A stretch of DNA of 7,073 nucleotides from contig CALVPU010000202.1 of the NCBI GenBank assembly GCA_944353735.1, positions 1 to 7,073 on the forward strand. Reading direction: 5' to 3'. A program made the position numbers and the translations under genes. The notes under the pieces were generated by a model, which did not search any database, was not told the DNA's origin, and worked only from the letters and a program-made list of their open reading frames with translations. The DNA is from an uncultured Eubacteriales bacterium. GTDB lineage: Bacteria > Bacillota > Clostridia > Christensenellales > Aristaeellaceae. Below are positions 5,859 through 7,073 of this stretch, piece by piece (positions within the stretch are counted from its first letter, which is position 1; each line of letters starts with the position of its first letter).

Positions 5859-7073
5859 TTATGCGTAGCGCGGGAAGTAGGTGTCGCGCGCCAGCGCACC
5901 GCGCGTCTCGGAGGAGGAAACGCGGTTGGCGGGGCGCTCGAAGTCGTAGCAGAACAGGTAGCCGGCGTCGTAGGCGCCGTCGGGCGTGTTGGCGACGGCC
6001 TGCAGGTCACTCAGCACGGACGGATAGCTGTTGCTCAGCTCATAGGCGAGGAAGCGCAGCTGGCCTTCCAGCGACGATACGCTGTAGCCGTTCGACGAGC
6101 AGAAGGACTTGAGGTTGCTGAGCCTGCCGCCTCCCCACTGGCAGATGCCGTAGTAGCTGCTGCCGGCGTCGGGATTGAAGCTGCACTCCTTATAGATGTT
6201 GGCGAGTATGCCGCTCGCTGCGGCGGTGTTCAGCCCCATCTCTCGCGTGAGGAACAGGTAGCACTTCTGCTCGTTGGAGTAGTCCGAAGAGTCGAGGTAG
6301 CCGTCGGGCGCGGCGGTCGGTGCCGGCGTGGGCGCGGCGGTTGGCACGGGTGTCGGCGCAACGGTCGGCGCGGGTGTCGCGGTGGGCGTGGAGGTGGCGG
6401 CGACATGGTCGACAAAGACGAAGCCGTAGTTGCCGTTGCATTCGATCAGCGCCCATTGTCCGTTGACGGCGAGCAGCCGCACCTGCAGGCCGGCGGCGAC
6501 ACTGACGTAGTTGCCCGACAGGTCGGGGGTCTGGAAGACGAACGTGTTCGCGGTGATCACGGCGTCCTTGGCGTTCGGCAGCAGCTCGCTGTAGTCCGGT
6601 GTCGGCGCGGGCGTGGCAGTCGGCGCAGCGGTGGGCGTAGCAGTGGGCGCGGGCGTCGCGGTGGGCGAGACCTCGCCGGGCTTGGAGAGGTGATCGACGT
6701 TGGTGTAAGCGTAGATGGAGCCATTGCGGACCATCGCCCACTGCCCGTTGACGGCGATCAGCTCGACCTGCATGCCCTTGGGAACGGGGAGGTAGGCGCT
6801 GCTGAGGTCGGGGGACTGGAACACGTAGGAATCGACGTTGAACACCACCGTCTCCGCCGCCGGTGCAGCGGTGGGCGCGGCAGTGGGTGCGGGCGGCGCG
6901 GTGGGCGAGTCCTCGCCGGGCCTGGAGAGGTGATCGACGTTGGTGTAGGCGTAGACGGAGCCGTTGCGGACCATCGCCCACTGCCCGTTGACGGCGATCA
7001 GTTCGACCTGCATGCCCTTAGGAACGGGGAGGTAGGCGCTGCTGAGGTCGGGGGACTGGAACACGTAGGAATC
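5859..7073 (-). CDS. Secreted SH3-repeat protein with phage-tail-lysozyme-like domain (5' part missing)
   Basis: The last 404 residues and TAA stop are visible. The frame is open to the window edge, so start and any signal peptide lie outside. Three bacterial SH3-like repeats are seen. The first two (visible residues about 1-51 and 81-131) are nearly identical, with FQSPDLSSAYLPVPKG and VNGQWAMVRNG; the third (about 176-224) is divergent. They are joined by long Pro/Thr/Ala linkers, flexible spacers typical of wall-bound exported proteins. The C-terminal domain (about 265-404) resembles the phage tail lysozyme family: EMGLNTAAASGILANIY, the likely catalytic Glu296 in YKECSFNP, then YGICQWGGGR and YDFERP. 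By family knowledge it would cleave peptidoglycan glycan strands, with SH3 units binding the wall. A host autolysin or secreted lysin is more likely than a tail protein because no phage gene adjoins it. It converges on the aldolase gene. Confidence 0.85.
   Translation of the reverse strand, partial: DSYVFQSPDLSSAYLPVPKGMQVELIAVNGQWAMVRNGSVYAYTNVDHLSRPGEDSPTAPPAPTAAPTAAPAAETVVFNVDSYVFQSPDLSSAYLPVPKGMQVELIAVNGQWAMVRNGSIYAYTNVDHLSKPGEVSPTATPAPTATPTAAPTATPAPTPDYSELLPNAKDAVITANTFVFQTPDLSGNYVSVAAGLQVRLLAVNGQWALIECNGNYGFVFVDHVAATSTPTATPAPTVAPTPVPTAAPTPAPTAAPDGYLDSSDYSNEQKCYLFLTREMGLNTAAASGILANIYKECSFNPDAGSSYYGICQWGGGRLSNLKSFCSSNGYSVSSLEGQLRFLAYELSNSYPSVLSDLQAVANTPDGAYDAGYLFCYDFERPANRVSSSETRGALARDTYFPRYA
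6661..7073 (-). repeat. Tandem 240-bp repeats encoding SH3 units
   Basis: Positions 6661-6833 and 6901-7073 are direct repeats offset by exactly 240 bases (80 codons). Over these 173 bases I count seven differences, about 96% identity. Four are silent; three change residues (Lys/Arg, Val/Asp, Ile/Val). Similarity continues more loosely into the Pro/Thr/Ala linkers from about 6625 and 6865. The second copy is cut by the window edge, so more units may follow. The third SH3 unit (about 6405-6550) is clearly older. Confidence 0.9.

Noticed and set aside
7062..7064. GTG as the start of the SH3-lysozyme gene
   Set aside because: It falls inside an SH3 repeat; the frame continues to the edge with residues DSY matching the next repeat, and no ribosome binding site is visible. 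The gene is truncated by the window.

Overview
The window looks like chromosomal DNA from a GC-rich member of the Bacillota, most likely the Clostridia. The grounds are strong AGGAGG-type ribosome binding sites about 8 bases before the starts, textbook sigma-A-like promoters, hairpin terminators with T tails, and a secreted cell-wall hydrolase built from SH3 repeats joined by Pro/Thr/Ala linkers, a style common in gut Clostridia such as the Christensenellales. The lineage is inferred from style and was not searched. I see no tRNA, rRNA, CRISPR array, insertion sequence or transposase.

Layout, left to right. (1) Positions 1-857, minus strand: the N-terminal 285 residues of glucose-6-phosphate isomerase, cut by the window edge, with an almost ideal promoter at 891-919. 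(2) Positions 858-1174: no gene. This stretch holds the pgi promoter, a GC-rich hairpin just upstream of it, and a terminator at 1121-1158. (3) Positions 1175-3231, minus strand: a two-gene operon of Gfo/Idh/MocA-family NAD(P)-dependent oxidoreductases. The promoter-proximal gene is canonical; the distal gene lacks the normal glycine-rich dinucleotide loop. (4) Positions 3232-3359: a compact divergent control region with two back-to-back extended -10 promoters. (5) Positions 3360-4238, plus strand: an AraC-family regulator with a cupin sensor domain. (6) Positions 4380-5675, plus strand: a 431-residue tandem class II aldolase/adducin protein whose second domain has lost most metal-binding residues, closed by a strong terminator at 5786-5820. 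(7) Positions 5859-7073, minus strand and 5'-truncated by the window edge: the C-terminal 404 residues of a secreted protein with three SH3-like repeats and a C-terminal phage-tail-lysozyme-like domain.

The oxidoreductase pair, the AraC regulator and the aldolase form a plausible small catabolic locus. The regulator would sense a sugar or sugar derivative, the two dehydrogenases would oxidise or epimerise it, and the aldolase would cleave a phosphorylated product. The substrate cannot be read from the sequence, and no transporter, kinase or glycosidase is present in the window. pgi and the cell-wall hydrolase appear to be separate transcription units. The most noteworthy points are the half-dead tandem aldolase, the atypical Rossmann loop of the second oxidoreductase, the interlocked divergent promoters, and the near-identical 240-bp repeats that run off the right edge.
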